The notes beneath the pieces were generated by a model. The model worked only from the letters and a program-made list of their open reading frames with translations. It did not search any database and was not told where the DNA came from. A stretch of 64,000 nucleotides of DNA. It comes from Ferrovibrio sp046294345. GTDB lineage: Bacteria; Pseudomonadota; Alphaproteobacteria; Ferrovibrionales; Ferrovibrionaceae. Positions 35,809-43,187 of this stretch are shown piece by piece (position 1 is the stretch's first letter; each line of letters opens with the position of its first letter). The DNA lies in the NCBI GenBank assembly GCA_046294345.1, contig JBKBJT010000018.1:4656-68655 (forward strand), in the 5' to 3' direction. Made by a program: the position numbers and the translations under genes.

Positions 35809-36779
35809 ACAGCCACCCAAGAACTCTGCTGGGCGATATCGGTGGCACGAACCTGCGGTTCGCGCAGATGGTGGACGGAGCCTGCGGCCCTATTACGACC
35901 TATCCCCGCGCCGCGTATGGTGATATGGGCGAAGCCATCGCGGCCTATCTTGACGCATCGGCCTCTTCTCCCCCCGATAGGCTGGCCCTGGCGGTTGCCG
36001 GACCGATGAGGAATGGCTGCGTTGTCATGACGAATGCTGCGTGGCGGATTGATGCCATGGACCTACGGCAGCGCCTGAAGATTCCGCACGTTCATCTGGT
36101 CAACGATTTTGTTGCCACCGCATGGTCCCTGCCTTCGTTGTCTGCCGGCGATGTTCAACAAATCGGTGGCGGGTTGCCACAGCCGGACGGCGTGAAGGTG
36201 GCCTGTGGGCCCGGTACGGGTCTTGGTGTCAGCGCCTTCATACCGATGGAAGGCGCTGGCCGCGTGATTGCCAGCGAGGCCGGCCATATCACCCTGGCCG
36301 CGCAGACTGTCGACGAGGATGCCGTTCTAGCCCGGCTGCGAGAGACGTTCGGCCATGTCTCGGCCGAACGCGTCATCTCCGGGCCCGGACTGGTAAACCT
36401 GTACCAGGCGCTGGCCGCTTTGTCGCAGTCGAGTGCGCCGATTCAGTCGGCTGCCGAAATTGTCGACGCCGCGCGTGAAGGGCGTTGCGAGCTGTGCATT
36501 CGCGCGCTGGCACTGTTCTGCGCCTTTCTGGGTGGATTTGCGGGCGATCTGGCATTGACCTTCGGCGGCAGCGGCGGGCTTTACCTGGCCGGCGGCATCC
36601 TGCCCCACCTGGTCGACCTGTTGCAGGCCTCCGATTTTCGAAAGCGTTTCGAGACCAAAGGGCGCCTTCGCGACTATCTGGCGCCGATACCGGTTTTTGT
36701 GATCCTGCATCCCGAACCGGCCATTCTCGGTTTGCAGGCCATGATCGCGGCCAGGTGTTTTCAGGAGGCCGCCCGGTGA
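35805..36779 (+). CDS. glk: Glucokinase
   Basis: 324 aa from the ATG overlapping the beta-glucosidase stop. GDIGGTNLRFA (10-20) is the ATP-binding phosphate-1 loop, AGP and CGPGTGLGVS follow, and LAGGIL occurs near 270. It belongs to the E. coli Glk-type (ROK-unrelated) family and phosphorylates glucose to glucose-6-phosphate. It overlaps the next gene by 4 nt (GTGA). Confidence 0.93.
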   Translation: MNSHPRTLLGDIGGTNLRFAQMVDGACGPITTYPRAAYGDMGEAIAAYLDASASSPPDRLALAVAGPMRNGCVVMTNAAWRIDAMDLRQRLKIPHVHLVNDFVATAWSLPSLSAGDVQQIGGGLPQPDGVKVACGPGTGLGVSAFIPMEGAGRVIASEAGHITLAAQTVDEDAVLARLRETFGHVSAERVISGPGLVNLYQALAALSQSSAPIQSAAEIVDAAREGRCELCIRALALFCAFLGGFAGDLALTFGGSGGLYLAGGILPHLVDLLQASDFRKRFETKGRLRDYLAPIPVFVILHPEPAILGLQAMIAARCFQEAAR

Positions 36780-38629
36780 CCTCTCCAGCCCCCGCCGAGA
36801 AACCGCCGGTCTCGTCCATCGGGCTGACTTCGGATTTCCTGCACCTGGCGCGGCCCTATTGGGGCGGCCCCGAACGGTGGACGGCGTGGTTTCTGCTGAT
36901 CGCCATCGTCGTTCTGGCGGTGGCGCAGGTGCTGCTGGCCATCCGCCTCAACCTTTGGAACGCCGACCTGTTTGATGCCCTGGAGCGGCGCTCCATGGAA
37001 GGATTTATGCATCAGGTGCTTGTTTTCGTGCTGATCGTGCTGGGCACAATGGCAATCAACGCCGTGCATCTTCACTTCAAGCGCAAGCTGCAACTCGGCT
37101 GGCGGGAATGGCTCACAGACCGTCTGGTCAACGAATGGATGCGGGATGGCCGCCAATTCCGGCTGAGCATGGTGCCCGGCAGCCACAGCAATCCCGATGG
37201 CCGCATCGCCGAGGATATCCGGATCGCCACCGAGGCGGCCGTCGATCTGTTTCACTCGCTGATCTACTGCATTCTGCTATTGGTCAGTTTCATCGGCATT
37301 TTGTGGATTCTCTCCGGCGATCTACCGTTGCATATCGATGGCATGGAATTCAGCCTGCCCGGCCACATGGTCTGGCTGGCCTTCCTGTATTCCGGTGTCG
37401 GTTCCGCGCTGGCCATGTTCATCGGCAGGGCCCTTGTTTCGGCTGCCGACAATCGCCAGACCGTGGAAGCCGATCTGCGCTACGCGCTGGGCCGCAGTCG
37501 TGAAAATGCCGAGGCCATTGCCGTCGCCCGCGGCGAGGCCGATGAACGCGGTTTCCTGCTGCGACTGTTTTCGCCGGTAGCCGAGGCCTGGCATAACCAG
37601 ACGGAAGGGCTGCGCCGCCTGATCCTGTTTTCGTCCGCCTACAGCACGGTGGCGGCAGTATTCCCCATCCTGGTCAGCACGCCGCGTTATCTGCTGGGCG
37701 AGATCAGCTTGGGCGGACTGATGCAGACGGCGCAGGCCTTCCAGCAGGCCACTGCGGCGCTGTCCTGGCCGATCGACAATTTTCCGCGTCTGGCCGAATT
37801 GCGGGCCTCGGCCGAACGTGTGCTGGAACTGCATAACGCCGTGACCGAAGCGGAAGCGCGGGACAAGGCCGGGCCGGGCATGCAGCGCATTACTGTTGTC
37901 CCCAGCGACAAGCCCGGTTTGAACTTCCATGATGTGACCCTGGCGGAACCGGACCAGCGCATACTTGCCGCCGGCCTGTCGCTCGATATCCAGAAAGGCG
38001 AGCGGGTGCTGCTGACCGGGGACCAGCATGCGGCCGCGATTTTGTGCAAGGCCGTGGCCGGCGTATGGCCATGGGGCCGGGGACGGATCGAAGTCCCTGC
38101 GGAGTCCATGGCTCTGCTGCCGCAACGTCCCTATATGCCGCCGGGCAGCCTGCGCCATGCCCTGCTCTACCCGGATGCGCCAGCCAAGGCCGATGATGCA
38201 ACCCTCGCCGATATCCTTCGCCGGGTTGATCTTGAGTTTCTGGTGCCGCAACTGGATGCGGAAACGGAGTGGAGCCAGACACTCAGTCCCGGCGACCTGC
38301 AGCGCATTGGGTTTGCCAGGCTGTTGCTGCACCGCCCGGCCTGGATCCTGATCGACCAGGCCACCGATGGCATCGACGAGCAGTCCGAGCTGGCGCTGAT
38401 GCATGTGCTGACCGATTTGCTCCCCGACGCCACCATACTGGCCGTCGGACATCATAGCGGGCAGAATGGCTTCTTCACGCGCCATCTCCAGCTTCAGCGC
38501 TCGGAAGCCGGCATGATCCAGCTGCAGGAGGAACCGGCAGTCGTTCCGCCCCAAATGCCTGAGAAATCGCGGCTCGGCCGGATCGGCAGGCTGATTGATC
38601 TGGTACGCGCCGGGCTTGGCGAGGGCTGA
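36776..38629 (+). CDS. SbmA/BacA-YddA-type ABC transporter with degenerate ATPase domain
   Basis: 617 aa, GTG start inside the glucokinase stop (GTGA). Residues about 20-360 form the SbmA/BacA-like membrane domain, followed by an ABC domain. That domain has lost its motors: the Walker A region (414-422) reads TGDQHAAAI without the GK[ST] core and one residue shorter, the signature reads LSPGD (503-507), and Walker B ends IDQ with Gln528 in place of the catalytic Glu. The His-switch GHHS is retained. The transporter may therefore run on the proton gradient, like SbmA, or be inactive. Its coupling to sugar genes is unusual. Confidence 0.8.
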   Translation: MTSPAPAEKPPVSSIGLTSDFLHLARPYWGGPERWTAWFLLIAIVVLAVAQVLLAIRLNLWNADLFDALERRSMEGFMHQVLVFVLIVLGTMAINAVHLHFKRKLQLGWREWLTDRLVNEWMRDGRQFRLSMVPGSHSNPDGRIAEDIRIATEAAVDLFHSLIYCILLLVSFIGILWILSGDLPLHIDGMEFSLPGHMVWLAFLYSGVGSALAMFIGRALVSAADNRQTVEADLRYALGRSRENAEAIAVARGEADERGFLLRLFSPVAEAWHNQTEGLRRLILFSSAYSTVAAVFPILVSTPRYLLGEISLGGLMQTAQAFQQATAALSWPIDNFPRLAELRASAERVLELHNAVTEAEARDKAGPGMQRITVVPSDKPGLNFHDVTLAEPDQRILAAGLSLDIQKGERVLLTGDQHAAAILCKAVAGVWPWGRGRIEVPAESMALLPQRPYMPPGSLRHALLYPDAPAKADDATLADILRRVDLEFLVPQLDAETEWSQTLSPGDLQRIGFARLLLHRPAWILIDQATDGIDEQSELALMHVLTDLLPDATILAVGHHSGQNGFFTRHLQLQRSEAGMIQLQEEPAVVPPQMPEKSRLGRIGRLIDLVRAGLGEG

Positions 38630-38639
38630 TCCAGATCAA
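38626..38639. promoter_or_regulatory. FNR/FixK-type box before hydrolase-PRTase pair
   Basis: CTGATCCAGATCAA matches TTGAT-N4-ATCAA in 9 of 10 fixed bases. Its centre is 61.5 nt before the hydrolase ATG, the same distance as the box before the hemerythrin gene. It starts within the last codons of the transporter gene. Suggests activation under low oxygen. Confidence 0.6.
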
Positions 38640-38693
38640 GGCTCGCTGCCACGCGGTCCGCTATGAATCCACGCAAGCAGTCAATGCCGGCGG

Positions 38694-39386
38694 ATGACGC
38701 GGATGACGCCTGGGAGAAAACAACAGGGGCAATATTCGGAAGAGCTGGTGGCCATACCGCCATTCGGCCTTGAAGGGCTGCTTGTGCTGCCCTCCCCCTG
38801 TCGTGCCGTAGTCATCTTCGCGCATGGTAGCGGCAGCAGCCGGAACAGCCCTCGCAACCGTCATGTGGCGGCCGCCTTGCAGCAGGCCGGTTTCGGTACC
38901 CTGCTGTTCGATCTGCTCGCTGAATCCGAGGCAGGAAACCGTGATCTGGTCTTCGATATCGAGCTGCTGGCCGAGCGACTGCTCCTGGCCACGAAATGGC
39001 TGGGTCAGCGTATGGAACATATGCCCCCGCGCATCGGCTATTTCGGCGCCAGTACCGGCGCCGCCGCCGCCCTGGTCGCCGCCGCCCAGCCTGATTGTCC
39101 CGTGGGCGCCATCGTCAGCCGTGGCGGCCGGCCCGATCTGGCCGGTGCCGCACTGACCCGGGTTGCCGCGCCAACCCTGCTGATCGTTGGCAGCCTTGAT
39201 CGTGAAGTGCTGGGGCTCAACCGTCAGGCCATGGCGCATATGCGTTGCAAGACCAGGCTGCTGGTCGTACCGGGCGCCACGCATCTCTTCGAGGAAGCCG
39301 GTACACTGGATCAGGTGATCGACCATGCCGGCGCCTGGTTCAGTCAACACCTATTAGACGACGGGGCGGCAGATGTTTCTGGATAG
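38694..39386 (+). CDS. Dienelactone-hydrolase-like alpha/beta hydrolase
   Basis: 230 aa. An alpha/beta-hydrolase with HGSGSSR near 44, nucleophile Ser in the elbow GASTGAA near 118 and catalytic His in PGATHLFEE near 200. The ribosome site is weak and the exact start is uncertain; ATGs at 38694 and 38703 are in frame. It overlaps the phosphoribosyltransferase gene by 14 nt; the two are often adjacent or fused in other bacteria. Substrate unknown. Confidence 0.82.
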   Translation: MTRMTPGRKQQGQYSEELVAIPPFGLEGLLVLPSPCRAVVIFAHGSGSSRNSPRNRHVAAALQQAGFGTLLFDLLAESEAGNRDLVFDIELLAERLLLATKWLGQRMEHMPPRIGYFGASTGAAAALVAAAQPDCPVGAIVSRGGRPDLAGAALTRVAAPTLLIVGSLDREVLGLNRQAMAHMRCKTRLLVVPGATHLFEEAGTLDQVIDHAGAWFSQHLLDDGAADVSG

Positions 39387-40017
39387 AAGCGAGGCCGGAC
39401 AGAAACTGGCGAAACGGCTGCTGGGATTCAAGGATGAAAAACCTGTCATCCTGGCCTTGCCACGGGGTGGGGTGCCGGTGGCAACCGAAGTGGCCGCGGC
39501 CCTGCAGGCGCCGCTTGACCTGCTGCTGGTACGCAAGATTGGGGCGCCGCATCATGCCGAACTTGCCGTCGCCGCGGTGGCGGATGGAGAAAAACCGAGA
39601 TTGGTGGTGAACCGCGACGTGGTCGATAGCCTGAAAGTCGACGATGATTACCTTCGTGCCGCCGCCCAGCGCGAACTGGCCGAAATCGAGCGCCGGCGCC
39701 AGCGTTACGACATCGGCCAGCCGCATCCCGATGTGAAAGGCCGCACCGTCATCGTGGTCGATGATGGCATCGCCACCGGCGCCACGGCCAAGGCCGCACT
39801 GGCCTTGCTGCGTGCGGCGGCCCCGAAATCCATCATTCTGGCGATCCCTGTGGCGGCATCGACCACGCTGGAGGAATTTAAGGGGCTGGCCGATCATATC
39901 GTCTGCCTGGAAACGCCCCCGGATTTTTATGCCGTCGGTGCTCATTACCGTGAATTTCCCCAGGTCTCGGACGAACAGGTGATCAGGCTGCTGAAATCCG
40001 TCGCTCCGCCGGCTTAA
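39373..40017 (+). CDS. Phosphoribosyltransferase-fold protein
   Basis: 214 aa. The 13-residue PRPP motif is present as VIVVDDGIATGAT near 128-140, and LPRGGVPVA near 30 forms the second loop. A long helical insertion (about 75-115) separates the halves. It is coupled to a hydrolase gene (14-nt overlap) and together they look like a stress- or low-oxygen-response module, as in rhizobial FixK regulons. The nucleobase acceptor cannot be read from the sequence. Confidence 0.82.
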   Translation: MFLDRSEAGQKLAKRLLGFKDEKPVILALPRGGVPVATEVAAALQAPLDLLLVRKIGAPHHAELAVAAVADGEKPRLVVNRDVVDSLKVDDDYLRAAAQRELAEIERRRQRYDIGQPHPDVKGRTVIVVDDGIATGATAKAALALLRAAAPKSIILAIPVAASTTLEEFKGLADHIVCLETPPDFYAVGAHYREFPQVSDEQVIRLLKSVAPPA

Positions 40018-40095
40018 GCTGCCTATCTGCGCCTTGCGCCGGACGGCGCCGGATCGCATTTTGGAGCTCCACGATTGTTGAGCCGGTGCGATCCG

Positions 40096-40917
40096 ATGAC
40101 TGCCACGCCTGACCTTTCCAGCCTGACCGAACTGCTGGCCATCATGGCCAGGCTGCGCGATCCCGATGGCGGCTGTCCCTGGGATCTTGAGCAGACCTTC
40201 GCGACCATCGCGCCTTACACCATTGAAGAAGCCTACGAGGTGGAAGACGCCATCGCCCGTAATGACATGGCCGGCCTGAAGGACGAGTTGGGCGACCTGT
40301 TGCTGCAAGTGGTGTTTCACAGCCGGATGGCCGAGGAAGCGGGCCATTTTTCTTTTGGCGATGTCGCCGCCGGCATCAGCGACAAGATGATCCGACGCCA
40401 TCCGCATGTCTTTGGCGATGTTTCTGCCGACCACCCGGAAGCCGTCAGCACGAACTGGGAAAGCATCAAGGCTGCTGAACGTGCGGCCAGGCCCGCAAAT
40501 TCACAGGATGACGTATCACCGGTTCTGGCCGGAGTCACAACAGGTCTCCCCGCCCTTCTGCGCGCCGTGAAGCTGCAGAACCGCGCCGCACGCGTGGGCT
40601 TCGACTGGCCCGACAAACGACCGGTGATCGACAAGATCAGGGAAGAGTTGCAGGAACTGGAACACGAGATCGAGGCCGGCACCGCACAGACGACCGCGGA
40701 AGAATTCGGTGACTTCCTGTTCGTCGTTGCCAATCTGGCTCGCCACCTGAAACTCGATCCGGAAGACTGCCTGCGTGCCGCCAACCGGAAATTCGAACGA
40801 CGCTTCACCGCGATGGAAAGGATTTTGCAATCTGAAGGCAAGCCGCTGACCGATTGCGATCTCGCTACCATGGACGAGGCATGGAATCAGGCGAAACGGC
40901 AGGAAAAGACCGCCTGA
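40096..40917 (+). CDS. mazG: Nucleoside triphosphate pyrophosphohydrolase MazG
   Basis: 273 aa from ATG at 40096; a TTG seven codons earlier is an alternative. Two MazG domains: the first with EEAYEVEDAI and DELGDLLLQVVFH (residues 42-85), the second near 190-260 with EELQELEHEI and EEFGDFLFVVANLAR, supplying Mg-binding Glu/Asp residues. It hydrolyses NTPs (and ppGpp-related or damaged nucleotides) to NMP and pyrophosphate. Confidence 0.93.
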   Translation: MTATPDLSSLTELLAIMARLRDPDGGCPWDLEQTFATIAPYTIEEAYEVEDAIARNDMAGLKDELGDLLLQVVFHSRMAEEAGHFSFGDVAAGISDKMIRRHPHVFGDVSADHPEAVSTNWESIKAAERAARPANSQDDVSPVLAGVTTGLPALLRAVKLQNRAARVGFDWPDKRPVIDKIREELQELEHEIEAGTAQTTAEEFGDFLFVVANLARHLKLDPEDCLRAANRKFERRFTAMERILQSEGKPLTDCDLATMDEAWNQAKRQEKTA

Positions 40918-41077
40918 ACCCGCGGCGACCATCGGCCACATTATCGACACATCTTCGCCGCGGAATGGTCTCGGCATCTCCCCTGTCAGGTCATATACCC
41001 TGATCATCCTATGACTTCCGGCACAGGCCGCATCGCGGTGCTGTTCGCAGACATGGGAAGTTCCCAAGATTCATTCG

Positions 41078-41102
41078 GGAACCTTATCCGCCCTCGCTGG
41101 TT
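41078..41102 (+). promoter_or_regulatory. EcfG-type (general stress sigma) promoter candidate
   Basis: GGAAC at 41078-41082, 16 nt, then GGTT at 41099-41102 (consensus GGAAC-N16-CGTT), 40 nt before the first CsbD start. The strong SD AAGGAGG follows at 41129-41135. CsbD genes are classic targets of this stress system. Confidence 0.6.
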
Positions 41103-41141
41103 TCCCACACGTTCCACAATTCATAATCAAGGAGGTTTTGC

Positions 41142-41426
41142 ATGCGCAAGATCGCTATTGCCGCCGTTTCCGCTATTGCCCTTCTGGCTGCCGCGCCGCC
41201 CGCGGCAGTGTATGCCGCCAGCGGCACCTGGGATCAGGTCGAAGGCAACTGGAACCAGTTCGCCGGCAAGGTGAAGCAGCGCTGGGGCAAGCTCACCGAC
41301 AACGACATCACGATCATCAACGGCAAACGCCAAGAACTGGTGGGCAAGATTCAGGAACGCTACGGCATCGCCAAGAACGAGGCCGAGAAGCAGGTGGATG
41401 AATGGGAGAAGGCCCAGTCTAAGTAA
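41142..41426 (+). CDS. CsbD-family stress protein, exported form
   Basis: 94 aa. An N-terminal signal peptide (about 1-25, AAAPPAAVYA-A) precedes a CsbD domain (WDQVEGNWNQFAGKVKQRWGKL and LVGKIQERYGI). Export to the periplasm is unusual for the family. Very strong AAGGAGG ribosome site. First of four stress-type genes. Confidence 0.88.
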   Translation: MRKIAIAAVSAIALLAAAPPAAVYAASGTWDQVEGNWNQFAGKVKQRWGKLTDNDITIINGKRQELVGKIQERYGIAKNEAEKQVDEWEKAQSK

Positions 41427-41484
41427 TCTTGGCCAAGTAATCCCGCATTCCACGCCACATCCAACCAATCGAGGAGATTTCGTC

Positions 41485-41745
41485 ATGCCGAACAAACGCA
41501 TGGAAGCCAACGTGAAAGCCGCGCTGCCATCCTGGGATCGCATTGCCGGTAACTGGAAGCAGTTTTCCGGCAAGGCCCGCGAGCGCTGGGGTGAACTGAC
41601 CGACGACGATATCTCGGTGATCGACGGCCGCCGCGAACAGCTGGTCGGCAAGATCCAGGAGCGCTACGGCATCATCACCGATCAGGCCGAACGTCAGGTG
41701 GCTGACTGGCTGAACGATCTGGATAAGACCGAACGCCGCCACTAA
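41485..41745 (+). CDS. CsbD-family stress protein, cytoplasmic form
   Basis: 86 aa from ATG at 41485 with GAGGAGA ribosome site. It is a close relative of the preceding gene (shared WDxxxGNWxQFxGKxxxRWGxLTDxDI and LVGKIQERYGI) but has no signal peptide, so the pair looks like a tandem duplication. It is part of the same stress operon. Molecular role unknown; the fold is a small four-helix type. Confidence 0.88.
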   Translation: MPNKRMEANVKAALPSWDRIAGNWKQFSGKARERWGELTDDDISVIDGRREQLVGKIQERYGIITDQAERQVADWLNDLDKTERRH

Positions 41746-41773
41746 GCCCATTCATAAATAAAGGAGTATCATC

Positions 41774-42085
41774 ATGGCTCGCACGAATCGACAAAGCACA
41801 ACCGCAGCGGCCGAAGCCGATCTGGCCGAACTGCGCGAGCAGGTTTCCGATATCGGCACCCAGCTTGGCGCCCTGATTTCCCGCGCCAAGAAGGACGGTA
41901 CCGCGCTAGCGGAGGCGGAATTATCCGAATTGCAGACCCGCATCCAGGCACTGGCCGGCGACTGGAAGGATCGCGGTCGTGAAGCGCTCGGCCGGGTCGA
42001 GGAGACAGTGAAGGAGCATCCCGGCAGCAGCCTGCTGGCGGCTTTCGCCGCCGGCGCCGCCCTCACCCTTCTGTTGCGGAAATAA
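41774..42085 (+). CDS. DUF883 (ElaB/YqjD-like) membrane-anchored protein
   Basis: 103 aa, preceded by AAGGAG. Helical region with heptad-like pattern (about 15-70) and a C-terminal membrane helix (LLAAFAAGAALTLLL, 87-101). E. coli relatives bind ribosomes to the inner membrane in stationary phase. TAATG overlap with the next gene indicates coupling. Confidence 0.85.
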   Translation: MARTNRQSTTAAAEADLAELREQVSDIGTQLGALISRAKKDGTALAEAELSELQTRIQALAGDWKDRGREALGRVEETVKEHPGSSLLAAFAAGAALTLLLRK

Positions 42086-42498
42086 TGTTCGCACCGCTGG
42101 CTAGCCTGTTGCCCGGCCTGCTCATTGGCGGAGTGCAGGCAGCGGCCTCCCGTCGGCAGCGACAGCGGATTGCTGTTGTGGCAGGCCTGGGCACCATAGC
42201 CTGCGCCGCGCTGCTAGCCGCCTTCATGTTGTTCGGCTGGTCGCTGTTTCTGGCCTATGGCGCCAGCATGATGCCAGCCTGGGCGGCACTGGCGGCCGGC
42301 GGGAGCCTGATTGGAGTGATTGTGCTGCTGGGCATGATCGCCGCCCTGGTCTGGCAGTATTGGCCCAACCATGGTTTGCAGGACGAGGTCGAGAAGCTGC
42401 GCAGCCAGATCGAGCCCGTCGCTCGTGAGCATCCGCTGGCAGCCATTGGCGTCGCGGCAGGGCTCGGGGTGCTACTGACCTCACTAATGCGGCGTTAG
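42085..42498 (+). CDS. Small membrane protein, phage-holin-III/YqjE-like
   Basis: 137 aa. Two central hydrophobic helices (about 32-58 and 68-92) with a third short one at the C-terminus. It resembles the YqjE/holin-superfamily III proteins that follow DUF883 genes; it is not a phage lysis gene. One-base overlap with DUF883 and shared stress context. Ends at a bidirectional terminator. Confidence 0.75.
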   Translation: MFAPLASLLPGLLIGGVQAAASRRQRQRIAVVAGLGTIACAALLAAFMLFGWSLFLAYGASMMPAWAALAAGGSLIGVIVLLGMIAALVWQYWPNHGLQDEVEKLRSQIEPVAREHPLAAIGVAAGLGVLLTSLMRR

Positions 42499-42511
42499 GC
42501 CGCCGGACACG

Positions 42512-42544
42512 AAAAAGGCGCAGATTGTGGTCTGCGCCTTTTTT
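42512..42544. terminator. Bidirectional Rho-independent terminator
   Basis: A 13-bp stem (42512-42524 with 42531-42543, AAAAAGGCGCAGA with TCTGCGCCTTTTT, TTGTGG loop) lies between the stress operon and the convergent ssb gene; T-runs fit both strands. Confidence 0.93.
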
Positions 42545-42566
42545 GCGTTCCGGATAGTGACTCTGC

Positions 42567-43073
42567 TTAGAACGGGATTTCGTCATCCAGGTCGTCGCGG
42601 CGGGGCGGCGAACCGCCGCCAGAGGACCGGCCGCCACCCGCGCCACCCCCGAATCCACCCGAGGAGCCACCGCCGGCATAGTCGTCGCCGCCGCCGAAGG
42701 AGCCACCGCCACCGCCTTCGCCGCGGCCATCCAGCATGGTCAGTTCGCCCCGGAACCGCTGCAGCACAACCTCGGTGGTGTATTTCTCGGCGCCATCCTT
42801 GTCGGTCCATTTCCGGGTCTGCAGCGAGCCCTCGATATAGACCTTGGAGCCTTTTTTGAGGAACTGCTTGGCCACCTTGACCAGATTTTCGTTGAAAATC
42901 ACGACTCTGTGCCATTCGGTGCGCTCTTTGCGCTCACCCGAAGCCTTGTCGCGCCAGGTTTCGGAGGTGGCAATGGAAAGCTGGGCGATCTCCTCGCCGG
43001 ACTGCATGCTACGGATCTCCGGGTCGCGCCCTAGATTCCCGACCAGGATCACCTTGTTAACGCTGCCAGCCAT
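42567..43073 (-). CDS. ssb: Single-stranded DNA-binding protein
   Basis: 168 aa. OB-fold (1-108, starting AGSVNKVILVGNLGRDPEIR) with WHRVVIFNENLVKVAKQFLKKGSKVYIEG. The tail is Gly-rich (113-155) and ends in the acidic DLDDEIPF partner-binding tip. It is divergent from uvrA with a candidate LexA-like site between. Confidence 0.97.
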   Translation of the reverse strand: MAGSVNKVILVGNLGRDPEIRSMQSGEEIAQLSIATSETWRDKASGERKERTEWHRVVIFNENLVKVAKQFLKKGSKVYIEGSLQTRKWTDKDGAEKYTTEVVLQRFRGELTMLDGRGEGGGGGSFGGGDDYAGGGSSGGFGGGAGGGRSSGGGSPPRRDDLDDEIPF

Positions 43074-43089
43074 ATCTTAACCCCTATCC

Positions 43090-43104
43090 GTTCACGAAGT
43101 GATC
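43090..43104. promoter_or_regulatory. Weak LexA-like site between ssb and uvrA
   Basis: GTTC, 7 nt, GATC: one base off the alphaproteobacterial SOS box GTTC-N7-GTTC. It lies 17 nt upstream of ssb and 84 nt upstream of uvrA, in a position that fits SOS control of both. Confidence 0.4.
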
Positions 43105-43187
43105 TTATATCATGCGAATGGCGTATAGTGAAGAACTGTCCTGAAAAGCGCAATATTCGGCCCCCCAGAGACTCGGCGCAAAAAACC

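Noticed and set aside
42085..42498. Phage holin and so a prophage remnant
   Set aside because: The gene belongs to the YqjE/DUF883 stress pair; no integrase, capsid or lysin genes are near.
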